Positions 22,268 to 30,959 of a DNA stretch of 34,213 nt are shown here, one piece after another. The first letter of the stretch is position 1. Every line of letters starts with the position of its first letter. Below the pieces are notes generated by a model that had not been told where the DNA came from, did not search any database, and saw only the letters and a program-made list of their open reading frames with translations. The stretch is from Campylobacteraceae bacterium (GTDB lineage Bacteria > Campylobacterota > Campylobacteria > Campylobacterales > Arcobacteraceae): assembly GCA_013215915.1 (NCBI GenBank), contig JABSON010000006.1, positions 1 through 34,213 on the forward strand, given 5' to 3'. A program made the position numbers and the translations under genes.

Positions 22268-23743
22268 ATGTCAAATAAAACTATTCTTGTGATAACTGAC
22301 GGTATTGGACATAACGATACTAACACTTATAACGCTTTTTATAAAGCACACAAACCTACATATGACTATTTATTTAAAAATGTTCCAAATTCTTTAATTC
22401 ATACTTATGGTGAACATGTTGGTCTTCCAGAAGGTCAAATGGGAAATAGTGAAGTTGGACATATGGCAATTGGCTGTGGTAGGGTTTTATATCAAGATTT
22501 AGTAAAAATTAATGTAGAAATAGAAAATAAAACTTTAAAAAATAATTTGATAATAAAAAAATCTTTTGAAAAAACAAATAGAATTCATTTAATTGGACTT
22601 ATTAGTGATGGTGGAGTTCATTCACATATTAATCATATTATTTCACTTGCTCAAATTGCTCAAGAAGAAGGTAAACAAGTATTTATACATATAATTACTG
22701 ATGGAAGAGATGTAGCTCCTGACTCGTGCATGGAATATATAAATAAAATAATTAATATTTGTAATGAGAATATTTCTATTGCAACAGTTTCTGGAAGATA
22801 TTATGCAATGGATAGAGATAATAGATGGGAAAGAATTGAAAAAGCTTATAATAGTATTTGTTTTGCACAAAATAAAGTAGATATAAATATTAGTGATTAT
22901 ATAAATAATTCTTATGAGAATAAGATTTTAGACGAATTTATTGAACCATGTGCTTTTTCTTCATATTCTGGATTTGAAGAAAATGATACAGTTATTTGCT
23001 GTAACTTTAGATCAGATAGAATGAGAGAATTTTCATCTGCGATTGCTGATAAATCTTTTAGCGAATTTAAAAGATTTGACAAAAATATTACTCTGATTAC
23101 TATGACTCAATATAATAAGAGTCTTCCATTACCTATTATCTTTCCAAAAGAGATACCTAAAAATACTCTAGCTGATGTTATTTCAGATGCAGGATTAAGT
23201 CAAGTACATACATCTGAGACTGAAAAGTATGCCCATGTTACTTTTTTCTTTAATGGTGGAGTAGAAGAACCTTTATTAAATGAAAAAAGAATCTTAATTC
23301 CCTCACCTAGCGTAGCTACTTATGATTTACAACCAGAAATGTCAGCACCTGCTGTGTGTGATGCAGTATTAGCTTCAATGGATGAAGAAAATGATTTTAT
23401 TGTTGTAAATTTTGCAAATGGTGACATGGTTGGACATACTGGAAACTTAGAAGCTGGAATTAAAGCTGTTGAAGTAGTTGATTCATTATTATCTAAAATT
23501 ATAAAAAAATGTGATGAGAAAGACTATAACTTAGTATTAACATCAGATCATGGTAATTGCGAACAAATGAAAGATGATAATGGTAAAGTTTTAACAAACC
23601 ATACTGTTGGTGATGTATTTTGTTTTGTAAAAGCAAAAGATGTTACAGAAGTTAAAAATGGATCATTAAATAATATAGCAGCCACAGTTTTAAAATTAAT
23701 GAATCTTAAAATTCCTAAAGAAATGGATGAAGCTTTAATTTAA
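22268..23743 (+). CDS. gpmI: 2,3-bisphosphoglycerate-independent phosphoglycerate mutase
   Basis: Interconverts 3- and 2-phosphoglycerate in glycolysis and gluconeogenesis through a phosphoserine intermediate; two manganese ions are used. The 491 residues are slightly shorter than the usual 510. Seen: Asp11 in VITDGIGHND, catalytic Ser61 in GQMGNSEVGHMAIG, DGRDVAPDS in the transferase part, CNFRSDRMREFSSA, and the C-terminal metal site FANGDMVGHTG with TSDHGNCEQM (Asp427, His428). AAAGG precedes the ATG. A response-regulator gene starts nine bases after the stop and a penicillin-binding protein gene follows, all in one direction. Confidence 0.97.
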   Translation: MSNKTILVITDGIGHNDTNTYNAFYKAHKPTYDYLFKNVPNSLIHTYGEHVGLPEGQMGNSEVGHMAIGCGRVLYQDLVKINVEIENKTLKNNLIIKKSFEKTNRIHLIGLISDGGVHSHINHIISLAQIAQEEGKQVFIHIITDGRDVAPDSCMEYINKIINICNENISIATVSGRYYAMDRDNRWERIEKAYNSICFAQNKVDINISDYINNSYENKILDEFIEPCAFSSYSGFEENDTVICCNFRSDRMREFSSAIADKSFSEFKRFDKNITLITMTQYNKSLPLPIIFPKEIPKNTLADVISDAGLSQVHTSETEKYAHVTFFFNGGVEEPLLNEKRILIPSPSVATYDLQPEMSAPAVCDAVLASMDEENDFIVVNFANGDMVGHTGNLEAGIKAVEVVDSLLSKIIKKCDEKDYNLVLTSDHGNCEQMKDDNGKVLTNHTVGDVFCFVKAKDVTEVKNGSLNNIAATVLKLMNLKIPKEMDEALI

Positions 23744-23751
23744 GGATAATA

Positions 23752-24156
23752 ATGGAAAAGTTAAAAATTCAAACGGACCTAAGTAATTTAAATATATTAA
23801 TAGTAGAAGATGGTGAAGAGATTAAAGAAATAATTAATAAAACTTTTCAATTAACTATTAATTCTATTGTTTTAGCTAATAATGGAATTGAAGCTATTAA
23901 TATGTATAATAATAAAAAACCTGATATTATTCTAACAGATTTAAGAATGGAAAAAACGGATGGTAATGAGCTAATTAAAAGAATTAGACAAAAAGATAAA
24001 AAGATTCCAATTATAGTAGTTACAGCTTATATAAATGATTTTATCTTAACTAATACAAATGACGTTCAAGCATTTATTGACAAACCTATTAATTCTATAA
24101 ATCTTATTCAAACAATTGATAAATGTTTAATTAAACTAAAGAAAGAGAGTAAATAA
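23752..24156 (+). CDS. Single-domain response regulator (CheY-like receiver)
   Basis: Phospho-accepting signalling protein of 134 residues with only a receiver domain. The key residues are present: Glu19-Asp20 in LIVEDGEE, phosphorylation site Asp63 in ILTDLRMEKTDG, Thr91 in VVTAY and Lys111 in FIDKP. An N-terminal extension of about ten residues precedes the first strand. There is no output domain, so it must act by protein contact, as CheY or Spo0F do. The partner kinase is not in this window. It is nine bases after gpmI, with GGATAAT as ribosome-binding site, and its stop overlaps the start of the PBP gene (TAATG), so its amount is tied to a cell-wall synthase. Confidence 0.9.
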   Translation: MEKLKIQTDLSNLNILIVEDGEEIKEIINKTFQLTINSIVLANNGIEAINMYNNKKPDIILTDLRMEKTDGNELIKRIRQKDKKIPIIVVTAYINDFILTNTNDVQAFIDKPINSINLIQTIDKCLIKLKKESK

Positions 24157-26312
24157 TGAAATATATATTTGGATTATTCACAGTAATAATAGGAGGAATA
24201 TTAACATGGTTATTTATATTATATGGAAATATAAGATTTGATATTAATAAAATAATAGATTATAATCCTCCCTTGACTACTCAGTTTTTTGATAAAAATG
24301 GAGAATTAATAGCAAATATTTTTCAAGATGAACATAGATTGTATGTAAAATATGATGATATTCCATCTAGAATTATTGAAGGTTTAGTTGCAATTGAAGA
24401 TACACAATTTTTTGAACATAATGGTATTAATTTAGATGCAATTTCAAGAGCTATTATAAAAGATATTAAAGCTAGAAAACTAGTTGAAGGGGCAAGTACT
24501 TTAACTCAACAACTAGTAAAAAATCTTGTTTTAACAAGAGAAAAAAAATTAATTAGAAAAGTAAAAGAAATATTATTAACACTTAGACTTGAAACAATTT
24601 TAAGTAAAGAAGAAATTTTAGAGAGATATTTAAATCAAGTTTATTTTGGCCGTGGTTATTATGGAATTAGAACAGCTGCTTTAGGTTATTTTAAAAAAGA
24701 ATTATATGAATTATCTTTAAAAGAAATGACTATTTTAGTAGGACTTCCACGAGCTCCTAGTTTTTATGATCCAACAAAAAATCTTAAGTTTGCACTAGCA
24801 CGGGGAAATCAAGTTGTCTCAAGAATGTATAAATTGGGTTGGATTAATAAAAATGAATATGATACAGCTATTACTGAAATTCCAGAAGTATATAAACAAA
24901 CAAGAACAAAAAATAAAGCACCATATGTAATTGATTATGCAGTAAAATTATTAAAGAAAAATATTAAAGATATAAAAACTGCTGGATATCGAATTGACTT
25001 AACTATTGATTTAAAAGCACAAGAAATTTCAAGAAATGCTTTAATGCATTCGTATAAAATGGTAATAGAAAGAGATATTAAAAAATTTGAAAGAGATAAA
25101 CCTTTATATATAAAAAATAGAAAGAGATCTGAGAATTTAAGGAATAAAATAAAATCTGAAAAGAATCTAGCTACATCAAAGTATTATAATAATGGAAAAC
25201 TGAAAAAATATTGGGCTAATTTAATTAAAGTACCAAAGCATTTAGCGTATATAAAAGAAAGAGTAAGACTTGATAAAAAAACTAATATAAAAACTAAGGT
25301 ATTAGTATCTTCTCATATTGAAACATTAAATGCGGCAATCATTACAATAGAAAATGATACAGGAAAGATAATATCAATGTTAGGTGGAATAGATTATAAA
25401 AAATCATCATTTAATAGAGTTGTTCAATCTAAAAGACAAGCAGGATCATCTATAAAACCTTTTTTATACCAAAAAGCCTTAGATTCTGGTTATTCTCCAG
25501 CAACGCAATTAATTGATATCTCAAGAACTTATAAATACAAAATTAAAGGCAAAGAAACAAAGTGGAAACCTAAAAATTATGAAGGTACTTATAAAGGTTT
25601 TATTACTTTAAGAGAAGCTTTGATGCACTCAAGAAACTTAGCAACAATTAATTTAGTAACTGATTTAGGAATAAATGTAATTTTTAATGGTTTAAAAGAA
25701 TATGGAATTAATAAAATACCAAAAGATTTATCAATAACATTAGGTGCTTTTTCTATGTCGCCACTTGAAATTTCACATGCTTACTCAATGTTTTCAAATA
25801 AAGGAATTCAAGTAAAACCTTACCTTATTAATAGTATAACTACAAAAGATAAAGTTAAAACTATTTTTGAGAAAGAAGAAAAATATATTTCATCACCAGA
25901 ACAAGTTTATTTAATGACTAGTATTTTACACGATACTGTAAATAAAGCAACGGGAAGAAATGCAAGAGTGAAAAACTTAGATGTTGCAGGAAAAACTGGG
26001 ACTACAAATGATAACATTGATGCATGGTTTTGTGGATATACACCTAGTATGCAAACAGTAATTTGGTTTGGAAATGATAATAATAGTCCAATGGGGAGAA
26101 GAGAAACAGGAGGAAGAACAGCCGGTCCAGTATTTTCATATTTTTACAAAAACTATTTAAAAATCCATCCAGAGATTCAAAGAAAATTTGTTATGCCATC
26201 AGGAGTTAGAAGTGCTAAAATAAATGGAAAAGAAGAATATTTCACTGATATTTCTATACTTCCTGAAATAACAATTCAAAATGAAAATAATGAAGAACAA
26301 ATAGAATTTTAG
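24156..26312 (+). CDS. Bifunctional penicillin-binding protein 1A-type peptidoglycan synthase
   Basis: Class A PBP that polymerises lipid II and cross-links peptides in the periplasm. It has 718 residues. A membrane anchor (about 2-25) is followed by the GT51 glycosyltransferase domain: catalytic Glu81 in IEDTQFFEHNG, GASTLTQQLVKNL, RKVKEILLTLRLE and LNQVYFGRGYYGIRTAA. The transpeptidase domain has the SxxK motif at Ser431-Lys434 (AGSSIKPF), SRN at Ser492-Asn494 and KTGT at 613-616. An extra Lys/Arg-rich stretch (about 310-390) joins the two. It is probably PBP1A (mrcA/ponA type), although class A PBPs are hard to name from sequence alone. It overlaps the receiver-domain gene by one base and ends before a bidirectional terminator. 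Confidence 0.94.
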   Translation: MKYIFGLFTVIIGGILTWLFILYGNIRFDINKIIDYNPPLTTQFFDKNGELIANIFQDEHRLYVKYDDIPSRIIEGLVAIEDTQFFEHNGINLDAISRAIIKDIKARKLVEGASTLTQQLVKNLVLTREKKLIRKVKEILLTLRLETILSKEEILERYLNQVYFGRGYYGIRTAALGYFKKELYELSLKEMTILVGLPRAPSFYDPTKNLKFALARGNQVVSRMYKLGWINKNEYDTAITEIPEVYKQTRTKNKAPYVIDYAVKLLKKNIKDIKTAGYRIDLTIDLKAQEISRNALMHSYKMVIERDIKKFERDKPLYIKNRKRSENLRNKIKSEKNLATSKYYNNGKLKKYWANLIKVPKHLAYIKERVRLDKKTNIKTKVLVSSHIETLNAAIITIENDTGKIISMLGGIDYKKSSFNRVVQSKRQAGSSIKPFLYQKALDSGYSPATQLIDISRTYKYKIKGKETKWKPKNYEGTYKGFITLREALMHSRNLATINLVTDLGINVIFNGLKEYGINKIPKDLSITLGAFSMSPLEISHAYSMFSNKGIQVKPYLINSITTKDKVKTIFEKEEKYISSPEQVYLMTSILHDTVNKATGRNARVKNLDVAGKTGTTNDNIDAWFCGYTPSMQTVIWFGNDNNSPMGRRETGGRTAGPVFSYFYKNYLKIHPEIQRKFVMPSGVRSAKINGKEEYFTDISILPEITIQNENNEEQIEF

Positions 26313-26346
26313 ATTTTTTTGTAAAGTTAAATCTTGAAATTTATAT

Positions 26347-26382
26347 ATAAAAAGGAAAAGATAAAATCTTTTCCTTTTTTTA
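26347..26382. terminator. Bidirectional terminator between the PBP gene and glnA
   Basis: Perfect 12-bp stem (26351-26362 with 26366-26377, loop AAA), flanked by A on the left and T on the right, between two convergent genes. Confidence 0.85.
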
Positions 26383-26402
26383 TGTTTATATAATATTTAA
26401 TA

Positions 26403-27830
26403 TTAACAAGAATAAGTAGTTTTAAATTCAAAAGCAGAAGGTCTAGCTTCATAAGGCCATACTTGAGTTTGAAATTTATAGTGTTGGTACGTATCAACCA
26501 TATCTTTTGTAAATACAGGTTGTAAGAAATCATTATCTCTAATTAATGCTTCTAAAGATCCTCTTAAAGTATGAGGCATTTGAGGAATATTTTTCTCTCT
26601 AATTTCATCTAAAGGCATTTCAAATAAATCTTCATCCATTGGACCTATTGGTTCAATTTTATTTTTAATTCCATCAAGACCAGCCATCATCATAGCAGCA
26701 AATGCTAAATAAGGACAAGCAGCAGAATCAGGAAATCTCATTTCAATTCTAGTAGCTTTTTCACCAGCACCATAAGGAATTCTACAAGCAGCTGATCTGT
26801 TTTGAGAAGAATAAGTTAAAATGTTTGGAGCTTCAAATCCAGGAATTAATCTTTTATAAGAGTTAGTTGATGGGTTAGTAAATGCTGCAAGTGCTCGTGC
26901 ATGTTTAAATACTCCACCAGTATAATGTCTAGCCATTTCAGATAAATTACCATACTCACCCTCTTTATAGAATAAGTTTCTTCCATTTTTCCAAATTGAT
27001 TGATGAACATGCATACCATTACCATTATCTCCAAATAAAGGTTTCGGCATAAATGTACAAGATTTACCATTTAAATGGGCAACCATTTTACAAACGTATT
27101 TATATTTTTGAACATTATCAGCAGCTTCAATTAAACCATCAAATACAATTCCAATTTCACCTTGTCCTTGTGCAACTTCGTGATGTCCTAAAATTACTTC
27201 TAATCCAACTTGGTCTAAAACTAACATCATTTCAGCTCTTAAATCAACCATTGAATCTGTTGGTTGTACTGGAAAATAACCACCCTTAGTTCCTGGTCTA
27301 TGACCCATGTTTCCAGCTTCATTATCAGCAGCACTAGCCCATTCACCCTCATCAGTGTCAACTCTGTAGTAAGATTCATTAATATTATCAATAATTTTCA
27401 CATCATCAAAAATAAAGAATTCATTTTCAGGTCCAAAATAAGCAACATCACCAACACCAGTTTCAGTTAAATGTTGTAAAGATTTTTTAGCAATAGATCT
27501 TGGACATTTTTCATATAATTGTCCTTTATAAATATCATATACATCACAAATTACAATAATTGTAGAGTCTGCTGTAAATGGATCTAAAAATGCAGTTGCA
27601 ACTTCAGGTCTTAAAATCATATCTGACTTATTAATTGGTTGCCAAGCATCAACAGATGAACCATCAAAAGGCATACCAAATTCTAATTGCTCAGCAGTAA
27701 CAGCAGACATCATATATGATATATGGTGCCACATACCTTTTAAATCTGTAAATCTAAAGTCAACAAACTGTACTTCGTGTTCTTCACAGTATTTAAAAAA
27801 TTCTTCATTATTATTTACAAATTTTCCCAT
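26403..27830 (-). CDS. glnA: Glutamine synthetase type I
   Basis: Makes glutamine from glutamate, ammonia and ATP; a dodecamer in the cytoplasm and the main entry of ammonia. The 475 residues match the type I beta-like size. Seen: [12 protein letters not shown] near the N terminus, MPFDGSS at 54-60, [11 protein letters not shown] (metal-binding Glu), [33 protein letters not shown] and the SAACRIP-type block. In the loop that carries the adenylylation tyrosine of enteric enzymes (NLYDLP) this protein reads EDLFEMP, with Phe403 in place of Tyr, so it should not be controlled by adenylylation. It appears to be monocistronic, with its own upstream region containing an inverted repeat. Confidence 0.97.
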   Translation of the reverse strand: MGKFVNNNEEFFKYCEEHEVQFVDFRFTDLKGMWHHISYMMSAVTAEQLEFGMPFDGSSVDAWQPINKSDMILRPEVATAFLDPFTADSTIIVICDVYDIYKGQLYEKCPRSIAKKSLQHLTETGVGDVAYFGPENEFFIFDDVKIIDNINESYYRVDTDEGEWASAADNEAGNMGHRPGTKGGYFPVQPTDSMVDLRAEMMLVLDQVGLEVILGHHEVAQGQGEIGIVFDGLIEAADNVQKYKYVCKMVAHLNGKSCTFMPKPLFGDNGNGMHVHQSIWKNGRNLFYKEGEYGNLSEMARHYTGGVFKHARALAAFTNPSTNSYKRLIPGFEAPNILTYSSQNRSAACRIPYGAGEKATRIEMRFPDSAACPYLAFAAMMMAGLDGIKNKIEPIGPMDEDLFEMPLDEIREKNIPQMPHTLRGSLEALIRDNDFLQPVFTKDMVDTYQHYKFQTQVWPYEARPSAFEFKTTYSC

Positions 27831-27895
27831 AAGTATAACCCCTTTTATTTTATATATTCATTCTAACAAAATAACTAAAAAACTTAGATAAAATT

Positions 27896-27916
27896 ATTGT
27901 ATAAAAATTATACAAT
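27896..27916 (-). promoter_or_regulatory. Inverted repeat and -10-like box upstream of glnA
   Basis: Perfect 9-bp inverted repeat ATTGTATAA/TTATACAAT with a 3-base spacer, in the 104-base gap between hisJ and glnA. The minus strand also reads TTGTATAAT here (TATAAT at 27912-27907), about 80 bases before the glnA ATG. It could be the glnA promoter with an operator, or an AT-only terminator for hisJ. Confidence 0.4.
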
Positions 27917-27934
27917 TAATGTTTTTAATAGAAT

Positions 27935-28735
27935 TTATAAATTATGGGTAATTTTTTCTTTATTTTTAAAAGATATACATTTTGTAAATCCAATATTTTT
28001 CGCAATTTCTAAACATTTATCGTATGAGAATCCTATGTGTGATACTTCATGAGCATCTGATGAAAAGGTAATGTCTATATTTAAATCATAAGCTTCTTCT
28101 AAAATTGGAATACTTGGGTAAGTTTCTTTTATAGGTTTTCTTAAACCTGCGGAGTTAATTTCTAAAACCATATTGGATTTTTTTATTGCTTTTAAAGCAT
28201 TTTTAGCAATTAATCTAATATCTTTTTTTGGTAAAAATTTAAATACTTTTATTAAATCAATATGACCTACAACATCAAAGACATTAAGTTTAGCCATTTG
28301 TTCGATTGTATCAAAGTAATCTTGCCAGATTTTATCAATATTTTTTTCTTGATATTTTGAAATAAATTCAGGATTATCAAATCCCCATAAGTCAGAAGTT
28401 TTTTTCCCTAAAAAATGTACAGATCCAATTAAATAATCTACATTAGAATTTAGTATTGAGTCTAAAATTAGTTTATGGTTTTGCATATAATCAACTTCAT
28501 ATGCCAGTAAAATATCAATTTGATTTTTATATTTATTTTTTAAGAATAAGATTTCTTTTTCGTAGTCTTCTTTTTTGTCTAGTGTCATTCTATATTTGGG
28601 ATCATAAGGCATAGGAGCATGATCAGAAAAACCAAATATATCTATTTTTTCCTCAATTGCTTTTAATACAAATTCTTCACATGTACCAGATGCATGGTTA
28701 CATAAGGATGTATGATTATGTAAATCAACTCTCAT
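27935..28735 (-). CDS. PHP-family histidinol-phosphatase (HisJ/HisK type)
   Basis: Likely removes phosphate from histidinol phosphate in histidine biosynthesis. The 266 residues from the ATG at 28735 carry the PHP metal ligands: His6 and His8 in VDLHNHTS, Asp38-His39 in FGFSDHAPMP, LLAYEVDYM (Glu), LIGSVHFLG (His), DVVGHIDLI (His) and a late SSDAHEVSHIG motif. The pattern HNH...SDHAPMP...GSVHF fits histidinol-phosphatases better than the polymerase-type PHP proteins, but other phosphoesterase activity cannot be excluded. An in-frame TTG five codons upstream is less likely. The start lies inside the last bases of the double-receiver gene (11-base overlap), which suggests coupling. Confidence 0.83.
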   Translation of the reverse strand: MRVDLHNHTSLCNHASGTCEEFVLKAIEEKIDIFGFSDHAPMPYDPKYRMTLDKKEDYEKEILFLKNKYKNQIDILLAYEVDYMQNHKLILDSILNSNVDYLIGSVHFLGKKTSDLWGFDNPEFISKYQEKNIDKIWQDYFDTIEQMAKLNVFDVVGHIDLIKVFKFLPKKDIRLIAKNALKAIKKSNMVLEINSAGLRKPIKETYPSIPILEEAYDLNIDITFSSDAHEVSHIGFSYDKCLEIAKNIGFTKCISFKNKEKITHNL

Positions 28736-29495
28736 TTTTACAATTCTCAAATAGTTCTAAGATTTCTAAAGAATTATTTAATCTTGAAAAGAATTCTTCA
28801 TCTGTAAAACCTTTATAAATAAAATCATTTGCACCATACTTTAAGAATTTAGATATTATTTTTCTATTTGATTCACCAGATAAAGCAATAATAGATAAAT
28901 CATATTTAGAGTATTTTTTTCTAATTTCTCTAGTTAACTCTAAACCATTCATATTTGGCATTAAATAATCAATATAAATAATTTTAATACCTGGATTTTT
29001 ATCTAAAATATGTAAAGCTGATTCTGCTGAATAAACAGGAATAGCTTGTACTTGATATCTTGATAATAAATTACATACTTTATCACAAGTAGAACGAGAG
29101 TCATCAACAACTAAAACTTTAACAGATTTATTATTAACAATTCTTTTTACCACAGAAATAGCATATTTAATAGAATAAGAACCATCTTTTATTACATAAT
29201 CAACAATTTCTTTATTTCTAAATTTTTCTTCATCTGCTTGTAAATTTGAGCCAGTTAAGATAATAGTAGGAATTGAGAACTTCCTTATTAAATCAACTAC
29301 TTCACCTTTGGGAGCATCAGGCAAGCCTAAGTCTAATAAAGCAACATCAAACTTCCCCTTGTATTTTAATAAATATTTAGCAGCTTCTTTTTTAGATTCA
29401 GCAACAACACACGAATAACCTAATTCATTTTCAATTAGATTTTTTAATGAATCAGAGACTATTTTACTATCTTCAACTACTAAAATATTTACCAT
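28725..29495 (-). CDS. Tandem-receiver (REC-REC) response regulator without output domain
   Basis: Two complete CheY-like receiver domains in 256 residues. Domain 1 (about 2-120) has Glu8-Asp9, phospho-acceptor Asp55 in ALLDLGLPD, Thr81 in ILTGS and Lys103 in VIKDG. Domain 2 (about 125-250) has Asp131-Asp132, Asp176 in IYIDYLMPN, Ser/Thr in ALSGES and a Lys in FIYKG. No DNA-binding, GGDEF or enzymatic domain follows; the frame ends naturally and is not a visible truncation. In related bacteria REC-REC modules often precede a GGDEF domain, so this may be an adaptor or phosphate sink. The start overlaps the moaE stop by one base and the end overlaps hisJ. Confidence 0.88.
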   Translation of the reverse strand: MVNILVVEDSKIVSDSLKNLIENELGYSCVVAESKKEAAKYLLKYKGKFDVALLDLGLPDAPKGEVVDLIRKFSIPTIILTGSNLQADEEKFRNKEIVDYVIKDGSYSIKYAISVVKRIVNNKSVKVLVVDDSRSTCDKVCNLLSRYQVQAIPVYSAESALHILDKNPGIKIIYIDYLMPNMNGLELTREIRKKYSKYDLSIIALSGESNRKIISKFLKYGANDFIYKGFTDEEFFSRLNNSLEILELFENCKNES

Positions 29496-30004
29496 TATTT
29501 TAAAATACCTGCACCTTGAATTTTCGTACTTCTATCTAAAGCATATTCTCTTTTACCATTTATAATGTCATATTTCCATATAGGAGCACTTGCTTTGAAA
29601 TCTTCAACAAACTCATCAATTAACTCTAACGCTACTCTTCGCTTAGGAGAACAAACTGCTGCAATATAAGAAGAAGTATGATTCATTACGTCACCACGTG
29701 AATGAGCCATTAAAACTTTAGCATTTAAAGCTTTTGCTTTTTCCTGCCAAGCATCAAACCAAGAATTTAATATTGGTTCATATAAATCAAAAGATAAACC
29801 ATCAATTCCATCTTCGTCTCTTACAACTCCAACAAAAGTAATAATTGCACCATAATTAGAATTTTTAAATTCTTTATACCAATTATTACTTATTTCTTCA
29901 ACAGGTAAAGATCCATCAAATAATAATAAAGTTCTTTTTTCATTTTCAACTCTTACTTTTGATGAACATTTAGATGAAACTATTTCTTCATTTCTTTTGA
30001 ACAT
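29495..30004 (-). CDS. moaE: Molybdopterin synthase catalytic subunit
   Basis: Larger subunit of molybdopterin synthase, which converts precursor Z (cyclic pyranopterin monophosphate) to molybdopterin with sulfur brought by MoaD. The chosen ATG at 30004 gives 169 residues, two bases after the moaD stop. Seen: YGAIITFVGVVRDEDGID, the LMAHSRGDVMNHTSSYIAAV core, SPKRRVALELIDEFVEDFK and the active-site KASAPIWKYDI (the two lysines of the MoaE site). The first 40 or so residues are an extra Lys/Ser-rich region compared with the usual 150-residue protein. The MoaD C-terminal Gly-Gly should insert into this active site. It is followed by an unrelated double-receiver gene with a one-base overlap. Confidence 0.93.
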   Translation of the reverse strand: MFKRNEEIVSSKCSSKVRVENEKRTLLLFDGSLPVEEISNNWYKEFKNSNYGAIITFVGVVRDEDGIDGLSFDLYEPILNSWFDAWQEKAKALNAKVLMAHSRGDVMNHTSSYIAAVCSPKRRVALELIDEFVEDFKASAPIWKYDIINGKREYALDRSTKIQGAGILK

Positions 30005-30006
30005 TC

Positions 30007-30228
30007 TCACCCACCACAAACAGGAGGTAATAAAGAAATTCTATCTCCATCTTTTAAATCATACTCTTTTGACATTACTAAAGTATCATTAATTGCTACT
30101 GCACAGTTCTCTAACCAAGATGAAATTTCATTATTTTCTTTTAAAATAGCTGATAATTCATTTAAATTTTTAATATCTACACTTAAAGGTTCGATTCCAA
30201 TAGGCCCTAAAAACTCCACTTTTACCAT
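30007..30228 (-). CDS. moaD: Molybdopterin synthase sulfur-carrier subunit
   Basis: Ubiquitin-fold protein of 73 residues that carries sulfur as a thiocarboxylate on its last glycine and donates it to precursor Z together with MoaE. The hallmark LPPVCGG C terminus is present (a Gly-Gly end with a cysteine before it), as is the DGDRISLLPP segment. The N-terminal strand MVKVEFLGPIGIEP fits the beta-grasp fold. AGGGG lies before the ATG. A TATAAT box at 30258-30263 on the minus strand likely drives the moaD-moaE-REC/REC-hisJ run. Confidence 0.94.
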   Translation of the reverse strand: MVKVEFLGPIGIEPLSVDIKNLNELSAILKENNEISSWLENCAVAINDTLVMSKEYDLKDGDRISLLPPVCGG

Positions 30229-30253
30229 TTTAACCCCTTTTTTACTAAATTTC

Positions 30254-30263
30254 TATTATTATA
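30254..30263. promoter_or_regulatory. Divergent -10 boxes between moaD and mqnA
   Basis: TATAAT on minus at 30263-30258 (about 30 bases before moaD) and TATTAT on plus at 30254-30259 (about 35 bases before mqnA) overlap in a 65-base intergenic gap. The minus-strand box is the better match. Confidence 0.45.
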
Positions 30264-30293
30264 ACAAAATTATTTTAAATAAAAAGGATAAAA

Positions 30294-30959
30294 ATGAGCA
30301 TGATATTTGGTAAAATTGATTATATCAATTTATTACCTTTTAATATTTATATAAAAAAGAATATTAAGTCAACCCAAATTAAATCAATTATTAACTATAA
30401 AAAATCATATCCTGCTAATATTAATAAAAAATATAGGAAAAAACAAATTGATTCAGCTTTTATTTCATCAATAGCTTCACGTAATCAAAAATGTTTAGAT
30501 TTAGGAATAATTGCAAAAAGAGAAGTTAATTCAGTTCTTGTAATTAAAGGGGAAAATAAAAAAGATAATGAATCTGAAACATCAAATGCACTTGCAAAAG
30601 TACTTAAAATAGATGGTCAGGTAATTATTGGCGATAAAGCTTTAAGATATTATCATAATAACCCAGACAAAGAAGAGTATGTTGATTTAGCCAAAGAATG
30701 GGTAGATAAATATAATTTACCATTTGTATTTGCAAGATTATGTTTTAACAAAAATGAAAAATACTTAAAAAAATGTGTTAAAAATTTTGATAAAAGAAAA
30801 ATCAAAATACCTAGATATATTTTAAAACAATATGCTCAAAGATCTGGTATAAGTGAAAAAAATATTTTAGAATATTTAAAACTGATTGATTATAAAATGG
30901 GAATAAAAGAAAAAAAGTCATTAAAATTATTTTTAAAATTAACAAAGGAAAGTAAATGA
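30294..30959 (+). CDS. mqnA: Chorismate dehydratase (MqnA family)
   Basis: First enzyme of the futalosine route to menaquinone; removes water from chorismate to give 3-enolpyruvylbenzoate. The 221-residue protein begins with the family pattern [15 protein letters not shown], then continues with [10 protein letters not shown] and [14 protein letters not shown] (periplasmic-binding-protein fold reused as an enzyme), [31 protein letters not shown] and a helical C terminus. It has no signal peptide. The futalosine route is the standard menaquinone pathway in Campylobacterota. AAGGATAAAA precedes the ATG. Its stop overlaps the uppP start by four bases. Because MqnA and MqnD share the fold, the mqnA name rests on the N-terminal motif. 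Confidence 0.85.
   Translation: MSMIFGKIDYINLLPFNIYIKKNIKSTQIKSIINYKKSYPANINKKYRKKQIDSAFISSIASRNQKCLDLGIIAKREVNSVLVIKGENKKDNESETSNALAKVLKIDGQVIIGDKALRYYHNNPDKEEYVDLAKEWVDKYNLPFVFARLCFNKNEKYLKKCVKNFDKRKIKIPRYILKQYAQRSGISEKNILEYLKLIDYKMGIKEKKSLKLFLKLTKESK

Noticed and set aside
26327-26533. 68-codon frame on minus at the glnA 3' end
   Set aside because: Overlaps the glnA C-terminal codons and crosses the bidirectional terminator; Leu/Ile/Lys-rich composition only.
26846-27470. Open frames on both strands within glnA
   Set aside because: Shadows of glnA; low-complexity hydrophobic translations without start signals.
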